This document shows, piece by piece, positions 34,875-46,797 of a stretch of DNA of 64,000 nt. Below the pieces are notes generated by a model. That model was not told the DNA's origin. It saw only the letters and a list, made by a program, of their open reading frames with translations, and ran no database searches. Source of the DNA: Nemania diffusa (lineage: Eukaryota; Ascomycota; Sordariomycetes; Xylariales; Xylariaceae); assembly GCA_038501195.1 (NCBI GenBank), contig JBBPUQ010000003.1, forward strand, positions 3,936,501 through 4,000,500, written 5' to 3'. A program made the translations under genes and the position numbers. The stretch's first letter is position 1; each line of letters opens with the position of its first letter.

Positions 34875-37754
34875 ATGTGGCCCTTCGCCAAGGGACCGCT
34901 TGGGGTCCTCGCATTGGTTTCGCCCGCATCGCTGCTTTTGCCACATGTCATCTACGCCCAGGGTGACGGCGCCGCCTCGACCCTTCGCGATGCCGCCGCC
35001 AGGTCGAGCCCGAGCGCATATTCCACTGAGCCCACCTGCGAAGCGCGGACTGTGAACTACATCACCGACTCGTTGCCACAACAATGCCTGACTACCGGCC
35101 CCATTACTTCGATACCGACCTCCGACGCGGCTCCCGAGAGTACGACCACAAGGACCTCGGCCAGCATTGATGCTCCGGCCCATACCGGCGATGTCGTGCA
35201 TGATAAGATCGACCCCGAGGGGGAAGACCTCAGCACCGGCGCGTTCATGTCCTTCGAGGAATGGAAGGCCATGATGGTCGCCAAGTCCGGCCCCGACGCC
35301 CTCGACGCGAGGCCCCGCCGATCCAAGGACGGACGCGCCGACGCCGGGCCCGGAGACGGCTTCGATAGCCTCGGGGACGAGGGCGAGATCTCCTTCGACT
35401 TCGACGCCTATTCGGACAAGATATCCGAGATCGCCTCCTCGGCGCGGCCCCGCGAGCACGAGAAAGAGCCCAAGGAAAAGGTCGAGGTGGTGACGTACGA
35501 CGAGGGCTTCACCTACTACCGGAGTAAGGACGCCGGCACCACGTGCAAGGAGAGGTTCTCCTACTCGTCCTTCGACGCCGGCGCCACGGTCAAGAAGACG
35601 AGCTCTGGCGCCAAGAACCCGACTGCTATCTTGATAGAGAACAAGGACTCTTACATGCTGCTGGAATGCGGCAGGAAGAGCAAGTTCTTCATCGTCGAAC
35701 TGAGTGATGTGATTCTGGTCGACACCGTCGTCATCGCCAACTTTGAATTCTTCTCCAGCATGGTGCGCCAGTTCCGAGTCAGCATTAGCGACCGCTACCC
35801 TGTCAAGCTGGACAAGTGGAAGACCCTGGGCACTTTCCAGGCCCGGAATTCGAGGGATATCCAGCCTTTCCTAATCGAAAATCCTCAAGACTGGGCGCGA
35901 TATTTACGGGTCGAGATCCTGAGTCATTACGGAAACGAGTATTATTGCCCTGTATCTCTATTGCGCGTTCACGGGCTCCGCATGCTTGACTCTTGGAAGC
36001 AAGTCGACCAATTTGAACTGGAAGGGGAAGATGAAAGCCCTCACTCCGTACCAGAACCAGCGGAGGAGACCGTTGAAATTGTCCAGGAACCGCCAGTAGA
36101 AACAGAGGCCGCTAAGCCTGTGCCAACTAACAACCATGTTGTAGTTGCAGAATATAGCTACTGTACACCTTATTGGGACAGATCTTATTTCGAGCACGCC
36201 TTTCCCCTTGTCAACTACTGCCCCCGAGAAGATAGTCCAGATTTTAACGAATCTATTTCTAATAAGGAGACACGCCAAACAGATCCAACAGAGCCTCAGT
36301 CTACTACTAACTTAGACGAACAGGCTGTTTCTGCCATGCCAAATACCTCCTCCGTAGCAACCGCGGCAAGGCAGACTACAGATCCATCACCAGATATATC
36401 CAGATCTGGGTCTTCACTCTCTGCTTCCGCCGAGCGGCCCGTGGGCGCGGCCAGCAGCGTCCCGACCCCGTCGCCATCGGGGTCGAGAGACAACGCTTCC
36501 ATCGCCGCCGCCAGCTCTACCATATCGCAGACGATGAAAGAAAATGCAACAGCACAAAATAGCCCTAAAGTCAAATCTTCAGCTTCAACCTCCATTAAAC
36601 CCCCGTCGTCCAGGTCATCGGCGAAACCTCCACCCGGCTCGCAGACGGCGGTGCGCAACAAGACCACCACCACGGCAACCGCGTCACCGCCGACGCCCAC
36701 GGTGCAGGACTCGTTCTTCAAAGCCCTGACGAAGCGCCTACAGATCCTCGAATCGAATAGTACTTTATCCCTCCAATACATAGAGTCGCAATCCCGATTT
36801 CTGCAAGAGGCGCTCGCTAAGCTCGAGCGCCGGCAAATCGCGAAAGTCGACCTGTTTCTCGACAAACTAAACAACACAGTCCTGGGCGAGCTGCGCGAGG
36901 TCAGGACGCTGTACGACCATATCTGGCAGTCCACCGTCATCGCCCTCGAGTCGCAGCGCGAGCAATCCGAGCACGAGATCGTGGCCCTGAGCACGCGCGT
37001 CGGCGTCCTCGCCGACGAGGTCGTCTTCCAGAAGCGCATGGCCATCGTGCAGAGCGTGCTCCTGCTCGGCTGCCTCGTCCTCGTCATCTTCTCGCGCGGC
37101 TTCGCCGGCTCCGCCGTGGAGGCGTACTACCCGAGCCAGTTCCTCGCGTCGTCATCGGCTCGGGTCGCCTCCCCCGTTCTCCCGTCTACGCCCAGAGCGC
37201 AGTTTAAGGGCTCTCGTCTCGGCGCAGGTCTTTCAGGAGAGCAGAGCTCCGCGAATACCACGCCCATTGCAAGGACCCGGGCGCCGAGCCATTCCACTCA
37301 AACCGGGCTACGCATCAGCGGCAGCCATAATTCAGCTCGGACCCCCGAAGCACGGAGTCGAGCCGCCTCTAAGGGAGCCGATTCAGACTCTGGGCCGCGG
37401 CCACCAACACCAAACAGGGCGCTCTCGGACCCCTCAGGCTTGGACTTCCAGCCGCCTACGCCCTCTAGTATAGACGATATGGCGTATGATTCCGAGCCGG
37501 CCATGACGCCGAACGGAGACTATTTCTCAGCCGCCACAAGCGTGAACGACGATTCCTCGGTGACAGGGGGGGAAAGCGACGAAATATCCCGGATATACCC
37601 CGAGATGCTAGCGCGGCAGTCCGAGAGACAGCTCACCCCAACATCAGACGCGGAGACATCCGAATACATATTACCACGATCCGGCAGGCCCGGTCTGAGT
37701 CATTCTGGCTCTACGCGAAAACCCTTGCCTGCCTTACCCGAAGATCCAGATTAA
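34875..37754 (+). CDS. SLP1: SUN-domain protein of the Slp1/Osteopotentia type
   Basis: Intronless, 959 aa. Residues 1-29 form a signal peptide. The SUN-like domain spans about 204-366: it begins near TYDEGFTYYRSKDAG, contains PTAILIENKDSYMLLECG and ends WARYLRVEILSHYGNEYYCPVSLLRVHG. A Ser/Pro/Thr-rich disordered stretch follows (to about 610), then a coiled coil (LTKRLQILESN...) and one transmembrane segment at about 722-745 (SVLLLGCLVLVIF). The last 210 residues are disordered. Luminal SUN followed by a C-terminal TM is the Slp1 arrangement, distinct from nuclear-envelope Sad1/UNC-84 SUN proteins. Yeast Slp1 is an ER membrane protein that works with Emp65 in guarding soluble ER proteins from degradation. 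The C-terminal cytosolic tail is long. Confidence 0.9.
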   Translation: MWPFAKGPLGVLALVSPASLLLPHVIYAQGDGAASTLRDAAARSSPSAYSTEPTCEARTVNYITDSLPQQCLTTGPITSIPTSDAAPESTTTRTSASIDAPAHTGDVVHDKIDPEGEDLSTGAFMSFEEWKAMMVAKSGPDALDARPRRSKDGRADAGPGDGFDSLGDEGEISFDFDAYSDKISEIASSARPREHEKEPKEKVEVVTYDEGFTYYRSKDAGTTCKERFSYSSFDAGATVKKTSSGAKNPTAILIENKDSYMLLECGRKSKFFIVELSDVILVDTVVIANFEFFSSMVRQFRVSISDRYPVKLDKWKTLGTFQARNSRDIQPFLIENPQDWARYLRVEILSHYGNEYYCPVSLLRVHGLRMLDSWKQVDQFELEGEDESPHSVPEPAEETVEIVQEPPVETEAAKPVPTNNHVVVAEYSYCTPYWDRSYFEHAFPLVNYCPREDSPDFNESISNKETRQTDPTEPQSTTNLDEQAVSAMPNTSSVATAARQTTDPSPDISRSGSSLSASAERPVGAASSVPTPSPSGSRDNASIAAASSTISQTMKENATAQNSPKVKSSASTSIKPPSSRSSAKPPPGSQTAVRNKTTTTATASPPTPTVQDSFFKALTKRLQILESNSTLSLQYIESQSRFLQEALAKLERRQIAKVDLFLDKLNNTVLGELREVRTLYDHIWQSTVIALESQREQSEHEIVALSTRVGVLADEVVFQKRMAIVQSVLLLGCLVLVIFSRGFAGSAVEAYYPSQFLASSSARVASPVLPSTPRAQFKGSRLGAGLSGEQSSANTTPIARTRAPSHSTQTGLRISGSHNSARTPEARSRAASKGADSDSGPRPPTPNRALSDPSGLDFQPPTPSSIDDMAYDSEPAMTPNGDYFSAATSVNDDSSVTGGESDEISRIYPEMLARQSERQLTPTSDAETSEYILPRSGRPGLSHSGSTRKPLPALPEDPD

Positions 37755-39866
37755 GACGTGGGGCTACGAGTAGTTTAGGATATAGGATACCTACCATATT
37801 TATGTAATGCATTTGTACGAAAGGGGCAATGGGTATGAATAATGACGAAAACATGAAAGATCAAGCTCACAGAATACTTTCCACTCGAGTGACTAGCACT
37901 ATCCATGGCTGTGAAAAATCAACGCTTTTGTATTATTACCAACCACGGAATTACCAGGCCATCGTAGCCGTGCTGAACTAACTCATCGCATGCTGATGCG
38001 ACGAAACATCTCAGACGTAACCACATCCCGCAACATGCACCTCGCCTACCATGTCAAGTCATCCTCTTCGTAAGATACAAGCGAGCGAACTGATTTCGTG
38101 TCAGACAAGTCGCCGATCACCTCATCACTCATTTCGCACACACGCTCGCTCATTCAGTCACCATCACATCGAAACGAAGGGAATGCCAGTAGAGGATTAA
38201 AAAGGTACGAAAACAATATCAATAATGGAGTGAAGATTTGTCTGTCCTGCCTTTCTCTCCCTCTCGTGTCTTCCTCTGGAAATCAACGCAGATTCCATAT
38301 ATGTGAGCGCGGGAATGTTTCCCTCCGCATGTCTCCCCTCTCAATGTGAGTAAACACATTACGCCTGTCTCCACTATTCTCGTCGTGATCTAGAACTAAG
38401 GTACCACCATTCCTATCGCACGGTCTGCAACTGTTGTATAATCTCAATCGATCTTTAGATCCGAGGCGGGAAAACGGTACCTGATCACGACATCACAGAA
38501 TGGAGGCTGTATAGAGTTTATTGAACGGGGAGAGGATGAAAGATTTCTGTGATAGAAAATCGATGAAGTCGGTATTAATGACCATTCGCCTATGAGTCAT
38601 CCGAGTAATGGATTGGTCCGCAAGGAACCATGTTACTCATCATTTCAGAAGCCCACCGCTTCGTCGAAAGCATTAGATAAGGCTTGTTTCACCTTTGAGA
38701 ATGACGGTAAAAAGAAACTCATATACGACCCCCTAGTGATCCATTAGTCATGATGGTATTTAATGGGATTTATTGCCAGTGCCATATGTCGAGAATACGG
38801 GGTTGGGTAGAAAACAGGCGTCTGGGTAGTTCGGCTACACTCGGGTCGCAAGCCCGTGGTTAAGCTGTGATTCGAAATGCTTTTGTAGAACGAGCCTTTT
38901 CATACGACCTTATGGTGGTAGGCAGTGATTTGGGGGGATCAGTAATGCAAATCAAAGCGATTTTATATTGATATTCGCGCTGATATTGCAAGTTGACATT
39001 TGCAGATCTTAGAGAAGACCACAGTGCTTTGTTCGGAATAGTATACGCTGTCCCTTCAAAGACCCGCACCCAAATTTTCTGGTCTCCTACATTCCCGTTA
39101 AGTTCAATGAGTAGCAAAAATCTCTCCTGATTGTCCCATAAGTACAGGGAGTGTCCCAGATTAGTGCCTGAAGTTCCCTAAAAGATCTCGGTATCTTCTG
39201 GACCTTGGTACCATGTTGAATGCTGCCGATCGAAAGACAGTCATCCTGCGTCCAATTCTGAAGAAGATTTGTATAATGTCTGCTTCTTAATTAGTAGTGC
39301 AGGCATTGTCGAAGACAGTAGCCATTATCATTATATGCAGTCTAATCAACCGCATAAGGTTCAACCACCAGCCGTGATAGATAGGTATATTTCGCTTCTC
39401 GCAAAAAGACCTCCACTCTTCGGGTCAGAGGGTAATAAAGCTGCCAAATGCCCAGGATTGAGCAAATACAAGGTTGCATGTAGAGGATGGAAGTACCAAA
39501 AATGGGGTTGCTCAAAACAAATTAACCCCTAGGAAGCATTTGCCTCGGTCATGCCGAGGCATGATCGAGACCTGGGTCGTCCGCGTAGATGTGATTGGCT
39601 AAGTCCATTACACGATGCAAGCGTGCCTTTGTACCATCAGTCGCACATAGTGTTAGGACTGAGTAGCCTGAAAGTTATAAACTTATAGGCATCGTTTAGG
39701 AGACGAGCTTCCGACAGAAGAGGCAAAGTCGGAGTTAGAGCTGGCGGTAGCAAGGTAACACCATAAGACTTTGCATAAAGAGACACTATGAGCGTATTAG
39801 GCGTCGAGAGACCCTAGGCTTTCAGCCCAGGATCGGTCCCTTTCTCAACGCCAGCGCCAGTAGATT
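37755..39866. other. 2.1 kb intergenic region between convergent genes
   Basis: Between SLP1 (+) and mei2 (-). No gene is supported; ORFs are below 90 codons. A short hairpin (TGCCTCGG/CCGAGGCA, 39541-39561) is present. Confidence 0.65.
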
Positions 39867-42517
39867 TTACGAAGAGTAAAAACTATGATGCAACGCTGCA
39901 TCATAATCATACTCCTCAGCCTCTGCCATGCGGGTGCCACGGTCGAACTGCGAGCGTCTGCGGCGTTGTTCGTCACGGAAATGCTGCCCTGCATTAGGAG
40001 TAAAGAGACCTATCGATTCGTTAGAAAGGCAGCATGCGATTTCCACGAATTTACATACCAACGTGCTCGGCATTTTCACAGCTTCGCTTCATCTTAGATT
40101 GGTTGTCTGGTTCGGGAAAGGGCTCCTCTTGCCCGACAAGATCAGGGCACGGGCCGTTCAATGTGTAGTACAGCTAAGTGACAGTTATCGTCAATTAGAA
40201 AGTTCAGCTAGTGCGGAGTTGCCCGGCTCACCTTAGGTCTATAATGTGCCGCCTCCAACATGACTGAGCTATTGCGGAATTTCTGAACCAGGCAGTCTTT
40301 TCCTTGAATTGCTAGTTCATTGGGTTAGATATCATTGGTAAAGGGTAGCTAGATGGCGGGGCGAACATACTGGCATACGAGATCTCAGCAACCTTATCAC
40401 TCTTGAAGCAATTCCAGCGCTGGTTACCTCTTGCGCTCACGAACTAAAATTATGTCAATTCCGAGCTATTTAAAAAATTGGGGGTTTAGTCTTACATCAA
40501 TAATGTCCAACGGCTAAATGAGAGTGTTAGCCAACTCTACAGTAACGAGGTGCGGTTGTTAGGTTATTAGTACTTACATCGACGAAATTGATGAATGCGT
40601 AGCCAACGCTGTATGCTAAGTCAGGTGCCATTTTTCTGCCTAGGTAGTTAAATTATAACTTACTTGCAATCGTTGGCAAAGTCGATACGAAGGTACATGA
40701 AGTCGTACTTGCCCCAGCTTGATTCGTCCACAATTCTCTTCAGCATCGCTTGGTCAACTTTATTAGGTATGTTCCGCAACATAATCTATTAAAAATTAGA
40801 AATTCCCCTTCAAATATCACAGGACAGACTTACCGTTGTTCGAACATCAGTTCCTTCCCGGATGCGGTTGACATCAACGTGGTTGTGGCTATTTGTCTGT
40901 TGGTAATAAGGAGACCGAGAGACTCGTGTAGCATTCTGTCGGCGGCTCAAACCTGGCAATCCACGCGGAATCATATCACGAGGAATGTAAGCACTTCGAG
41001 GTGCCATAGGATTGAGAAATGGATATGCTGCGGACGAAAATGCTGCAGAATGAGATCGAGAAGGTAAATTATCGTATACGTAGGGCGGAGTGGCCATAGG
41101 GATGCTCGGGTATACGATGGGCAGCATCCCATAACTTGGATGTAACTGCAAGGCGGGCGAACGCATCGGGGTACTGAGAAGGGAATTGGTATGGTTCAAA
41201 GTCGGCACAGTTGATTGAGATCGCGACATGCTTAGTCGTTGTAAGTCATAGACAATATCCGAACCAGTCGTTGAAGTTCGAGTAGGACTGATAACGCTAT
41301 TATTGCCGGTGCCGTAGGAGCGGATGTCGGGCCGATACAACGCAATGCAAAGTTGAAAGCCGCCCTATTCTCTTAGTCAGTTTCAATTTGGCCAAAACAT
41401 CGAGATAACTCACCTCAATGATTGTATTATTGAATCGGGCTACAGCTTTCAGAGAAACATCGTTATCGCAGTATTCCGCGATCGCACTGAATATGCTACC
41501 CTCAGCACCAGTAGTTCTTTCGACCTTGAAAGCATACAGATCTCCCTCGGCCTGCAAGAGCCTTTGTAGAGTCACTTCAAGACGCTGGCATTCGAACAAG
41601 CCAGTTGCTGGTGTGGAAAAAACGTTGAGGTATAGCTGGCCTTCGTGGTTTGTTTGAAGACCGTATTCAGGTTCCATGGCCTAGCCTCGATTAGATTGAT
41701 ACTTGTCATATATTGCATAGATTCCTACCTGAGAATACTCCCGGGGGCTGATGTAATTGGCGAACCAACCTCTGTCGGCAAGGTTTGAATATGTAGCATT
41801 GGAGTCTCGGATATTGAGGAAACGAACGAAAACCCTGTCTCCATTCTTATCCTCACAGATCTGTCGACTTCCATGCATTTCAAGCCCAGCAGATTCAAGG
41901 TCCTATAAACCGTTAGCCGAATGTTAAGTACCATAGATACTTTAACATACTGATAGATATGAGCCCACATCATGAGCACGCAGTCGACCGCGCGGGTCGG
42001 CAATGACTAGACATCTTGACACATCTGTATCCGTGCTAATGATGGCATGAACAAAATTTGCTTGCTGAGAGGTCGTGTTGAATTGCTGATCCGGACCATG
42101 GTTACTAACTAAGTCCTCCCTCTGCTGTCCAACCGGCTGGGTCATGGGGCCTCCAGGGAGAACGCCAGGATATGGAAGGAAAACTGATGCAGTGGGAGAC
42201 AGCTTCTGTATTCTATTGGCGTTGATGGCTGAAGATGACACAAAAGGATCTCTCTCTGAGTGTGCATTCGTGCGGACGAAAGAGCTTGTAAGCTCTAGAG
42301 TACTTCGAGGGGTCGGCACGAATCTAAGTGTTCGGTTCTCTTGAGATCTAACATTCAAAGATTGCGGCGGTTTGGCAGATTTAGCAGAGCCATCTTCTGG
42401 GGAAAAGGCTGTCAAGCGAGTTTCCGGTGTACCTTTAAAGGAATCCGCGGCACCGCTAGACGAATGGGGCGAGGCCGGGTTGAAATGGCCTTCGCGGCCG
42501 GGAGGATTGGTACTCAT
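39867..42517 (-). CDS. mei2: Mei2-type RNA-binding protein, C-terminal Mei2 RRM
   Basis: Eleven exons give 706 aa: 41951-42517, 41729-41902, 41414-41680, 40834-41364, 40664-40785, 40578-40608, 40496-40513, 40371-40443, 40232-40311, 40059-40173, 39867-40009. Every junction keeps frame. The N-terminal third is low-complexity. The middle (about 190-335) looks like diverged RRMs (MHGSRQICEDKNGDRVFVRFLNI). The C-terminus (about 512-640) is the Mei2 family RRM: IMLRNIPNKVDQAMLKRIVDE, GKYDFMYLRIDFANDCNVGYAFINF, GNQRWNCFKSDKVAEISYA, with the family tail GLFTPNAGQHFRDEQRRRRSQFDRGTR. In fission yeast Mei2 drives meiotic entry; in filamentous fungi related proteins act in sexual development. Exons of 18 and 31 nt fall inside the RRM. 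It is convergent with SLP1. Confidence 0.94.
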
Positions 42518-45352
42518 GTTGGATCGTAGACGTCTGGGTCGTGTGTAGATCTTGTTCCTTCTCTAGTTGAAGGACTAAATCGTTGGAGCTGATGATAAGT
42601 GCAGTAGCCACAACTACTGTAGACCTTGGTTGGTGCGATATCTAGCCTTGACGTGACTTCCAACCAGCTACCTGCTCAATAGACTATGGTTAGTATTACT
42701 TACGTAGTTGCAAAAGCAAGGAAGCTTGATCCTTCTGTGTTTTATATAGAGATTGATTGATCATCTCTAGCTAGGCAGAGGAGCAGCAATATCACAATGA
42801 ACACTTAGGAATAGTGAATGATGTTATTAGGAATGGAAGAAAAGGGGGGTGTTATGTGGGGGCATTGTGAAGAGGTTGTGGATTAAATACAGCTTCTGAA
42901 GCCTTGTGAATGAGGGCTAGTGGTATTGTACATTCCAATAAGGAAGGAGCAGTTGGACCTGGATCAAGCTTGAGAGAAGCTCTTGTTTAGGAAGTAAGAG
43001 TGAATGAATATGCATTCAATGACTTGGTGGTTGGGTGGGGGCCCTCGAATCGAAAGTTAGGCAATATGAAGAATATGAATGGGAGGTGACAGGAGACTCG
43101 ATATTTATGCAATAACTTTGCATAATAAAAGCCTTCAAATGCAGGTAGATAAAGCCATGCAGAGTTAATGAAGACAGAAACATAGTAGATATAAACTTAC
43201 TTGTAGACACATAGGTATGGGAAATACATGCACCTGGTAAACGAAGGGGCTTGGAAGGGTTCTCGTTAAGATATCACAAAGAGAGTGTGACTAGAAAATA
43301 TGTGAAAGTTATTGGCTTGCTTGGCTGAAAATAAAAAGAATGTGTTGTGGGCTGAAGCACAAGATCGTCCGGACGATGTGGTTGACTTGGCAGAAATGGT
43401 TGCTTGGTAGATATGATAATAGATTGCACCCTTGTGCTGTAACCGGCGTCTGTGAATCAAAGCTGTTTGCTTGCAATCAGATACCTAGTGGCAATGGGCG
43501 AATGGTAACGATTGTAGTTTCAAACCTACCTATTCACAGGGCAGTTTCAAGACCACGACCCTACGATTCGGTTAGTCTATTGAATAAGAATGGGCTGGTA
43601 TAACGTGGGAGATGGGTATGGATGGGGGTTACTAGTGGCTTAGTCCTACGTACAGAGTCTCAAAGACAATAGAATGTCTTTATTCTGGAGAATAGATCCT
43701 CAGGCAGCCTAATTGTAGAGGAGGTGAACTAGATGGTGGTGTAGTTGAAGCTGTTCTAAGCCCTGCCCAAGGTGCCTCGAAGACAGGTAGGAAACACTAT
43801 AGACTAGGGAGAGGCGGTAGAAGGAAGAGTGTCATAAGGAAGAGGAATGATGGAAGTGGATATGGAGCCGAGGAATGACAAAAAGTGTTGTCCGCGGATG
43901 AAGGTCAATAGGTATAGGTATTGTTGTTGTTGGTGGGAGGCAGGGAAGAGAGGGATTCCACCAGGAGCAAACTTGGGTCGAGTCGAGTCTGGCCTGGTCT
44001 TGCGGGAAAGCTAGGGTGGCACAAACTTTTCCAAGTAGGAATGTTTAGCGGAAAGTGCATCACTGGTGTAGAGCAGGAAGGAGCCCACAAACATTCACGG
44101 AATGGAAACAGCTATGGCCAAAGCATTACCTACCTTACCGTAGCTTTATGACAGGAGCTTGAGTGGACCACAACTTCCTCCCATTTAGCTACCTAATCAT
44201 CTACCTACTACACTATCACGCATTGTTTAGATCCCACTTATGGTCGATAAGGTGTTTAGGACGTAGGTAGGTACCTAAGGCAGAGAGCACTTTGTTAATA
44301 ATTATACAAATCGTTAGGTAGCTATTGTATATCTGGTATAATGTAAGTATTAAAGCTATAACAAGAGATGAACGTGGGGTTTCTTATCTATTGACAATAA
44401 TCAATCTTGTACTACAAGGGCTATTCGGTTATTGCAACTGCTAAATTTTGTACCCACCATATTTGATTTTTCCTAATTTATTTTAGATGACTGCATCAAA
44501 GTCTTTCTATTCAGCTACCCAGATATGCGAGCAGTTATTTCTCTTGATACTTCCTAAGTGCTCTTGATGTCAGATGTCTAGAAGCTGGGTAGCCTTCTGT
44601 TCTAGCTCAGCCTATCAGACTCCATATACCTTGTGTATTGTAATAAAGGTTACACTAGGACCCATTTGGTTATGTCAGCCATGAAATGCGGGAGTGAAAT
44701 CTATTCTTTCAGTCGGGTTATTGGGCGCAGCTGGGTCATGATTTCCCAGTCAATGGTATGTGGTTGTTGAGCACAGACCAGAATGTGACTGCTGGATGAA
44801 ATTTTATGGAGAACTTGCTCTATCATTGCTGCAGCGTGGTTTAGCTGGTCTTCACATGCAAAGTTTGCTAACAGCTACCTAATCAGGTGCTATTGCAAAA
44901 AGTTTTATATATTGCCGCTTTTATACTGCTTTTTCTTTTGCATTTATTAGGCTACACGTTGCTTAGGTACTGTGCGCACAATAATATGTACCACGGGTAC
45001 CACGCTTTTGCTCTTTGCTCTTTGTTTACAAATTGCCCCAAAGCTATCCCTGTACGTACTTAGTACGTAAATGATTAGGACGCTTCCTTGCAGCAGCAGA
45101 AGCAGAAATTGTGGTAACACCCTTTATAAATGGTCAGCTAACCTCAACCTCATCAGTAAGAAACCCTGAAGGCTTATAAATCTTACGAATATTAGTTAAG
45201 CTCATTTTCCTATAGAATACATATAAATAGTGCTGTTAGCCGTCGAGGTAGAGGATCTAACGCACTAGATTAGGCAGATATTTATTTAAGAAAGTACCTA
45301 TCTTTAGATCGCCACTCTAGAGTCTACTTATAGATCAATTACTCTTATAACC
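42518..45352. other. 2.8 kb region: mei2 upstream sequence and AT-rich spacer
   Basis: No complete gene. 42518-44150 is probably the mei2 promoter/5' leader side, with several purine-rich and TGG-rich patches. 44150-45350 is AT-rich with TAGGTAGGTACCTA motifs (about 44266-44279) and a 57-codon protein-like frame on the minus strand (44701-44874). Confidence 0.55.
44701..44874 (-). pseudogene. Possible gene relic (57-codon protein-like frame)
   Basis: Between two in-frame stops on the minus strand is a 57-codon frame with protein-like composition, including AAAMIEQVLHKISSSSHILV and WEIMTQLRPITRLKE. No start, splice context or longer neighbour frame was found. It may be the last piece of a decayed gene in this AT-rich spacer. 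Family not recognised; chance cannot be excluded. Confidence 0.25.
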
Positions 45353-45736
45353 ATGTCGGACATTATTCATAAAAGGGTTCTTCTTATCGGATTTCAGTCG
45401 GGCATCTCCATGCCACAATATTTCCGGGAGTTATTTGGTACTCCCGAGGAGATCCGATCAAAACTAGACACCGACCACGCTCGCATCCAACGCGCTGGTA
45501 TTACGCCTGTCGTGTTCCAGCTCAACCCCCTTGAGCAAGAGAAGGGACTTAAAGATCTGGAACGCCTTATCCGAGAAGGGAATTATGACGCCATTGGAAT
45601 CGGAGCCGGTGTTAGGCTCCACCCCGAGTATACAGGCCTGTTCGAGACCATAATCAACATGTGCCGAACAATAGCGCCAAGCCTTCCGCTCATGTTTAAT
45701 GACGGGCCAGGTGGAAGTGTGGTGACTAGTGAGTGA
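45353..45736 (+). CDS. Small conserved-looking protein, Rossmann-like
   Basis: 127 aa in one exon. The start VLLIGF after MSDIIHKR is a first beta strand. A helix-strand pattern follows, with the motif YDAIGIGAGVRLHPEYTGLFE and FNDGPGGSV near the end. I recall small fungal/bacterial proteins of unknown function with a similar D-x-I-x-I-GAGVR...PE...LFE pattern; no function is assigned. The start is supported by an open frame from the ATG in ATAACCATGTC. The end is uncertain: splicing from GTGAGT at 45731 to CTAG at about 45783 would replace the last two residues by an acidic tail ending at about 45860. It stands alone in a sparse region. Confidence 0.6.
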   Translation: MSDIIHKRVLLIGFQSGISMPQYFRELFGTPEEIRSKLDTDHARIQRAGITPVVFQLNPLEQEKGLKDLERLIREGNYDAIGIGAGVRLHPEYTGLFETIINMCRTIAPSLPLMFNDGPGGSVVTSE

Positions 45737-46797
45737 TATCCAGAGTTGTCGCAGAAGGGAAACCCCCTGTTCCCGCCACTAGACCTAGATGATACAGATT
45801 TTGCTAATGGTGATATTGATGTTGAAGTCGAGAGGGTTTTGGGGGTACATATTCTATGAGTCATAACAGAAAGAGTCGAAGGCTAATTGCATGCTGTTGG
45901 AACTAGCTAAGCCTATCTAAGACTGAACAAGGAATTGGCGGCGAGGTCAGTTGTTAGAATGCTTCCAACAATGCGTAAATAGGGGACGTAGTGTAGGGCG
46001 TGTATATATGTACCTAGTTTTAAAAAAGACTCTACTCTTCGAGGCAATTACTAGGCCCTAGGGAAACATCGACGTAAGTCGGCGGTGACTAATCCCCATG
46101 TAAGTGTAGAGGTATCTAGGTAGATACATAGGTCCTACCTACATGACGTTTTGCTATGTTGAAAAAAATTGACGGCAAGCTTATGATTGACCATCGTGTG
46201 GCATGATTCCCTGCTAGGTAACGTCTCAAGAAATCGTGATTGTTAAGGAGGAGCCGACACTCATCGGTCAGCTACAAGCAAACGTGGGGTGCCTAGGTAC
46301 CTCTTGCCTCCACTTACCTATGTAGGTACCTATTAACTCCACGGTAGATCCGCTTTATGGCCTGTACCTAGGTAGGTACCTCCTACTCTGTACTGCAGCT
46401 TTTAGGTAAATTTAGATCGGGATTCGGGGTATATGCGTACCCCTAGTCTACATGAGGTGGCAGCAACCCCCAAGCTCGAAACGGCACCAAACTTCACTCG
46501 CCCCATGTTACATATATGCAGTACGTAGGCTTGATAGGTATTCATCTAGACGACCCCTTCGCTACGCGCACACTGAACATCACCTTTTGACTATTGACTC
46601 TATTTACGCAAATATCTTGACGACTTTGTTCGAAGTGCACGTAATAAGACCTGGTGATGCAGCTTGCGCCAGGCCCTCACGACGCCCATACCCAGGCTTA
46701 CCTCAGCGAATAGACGTCGCTCCGATCCAAAGCCTCCTATAGAGCCTTTTTAGACCAATTCGTAGGCTGAGAGGCTGAACCATTATACCTACCTAGC
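45737..46797. other. Intergenic, SEC15 promoter side
   Basis: No gene is supported. Dense CCTAGGTAGGTACC-type motifs occur at about 46106-46145 and 46290-46385, and TACCTACCTAG lies just before the SEC15 ATG. Confidence 0.6.

Noticed and set aside
34737..35459. 240-codon ORF antisense to SLP1
   Set aside because: Gly/Arg-rich shadow frame of a GC-rich coding exon; the sense frame has a clear SUN domain.
36296..37087. 263-codon ORF antisense to SLP1
   Set aside because: Ser/Arg/Cys-rich shadow of the sense frame; no domain.
39541..39561. 8-bp stem hairpin as terminator or mobile-element end
   Set aside because: Too short and isolated; no matching partner nearby.
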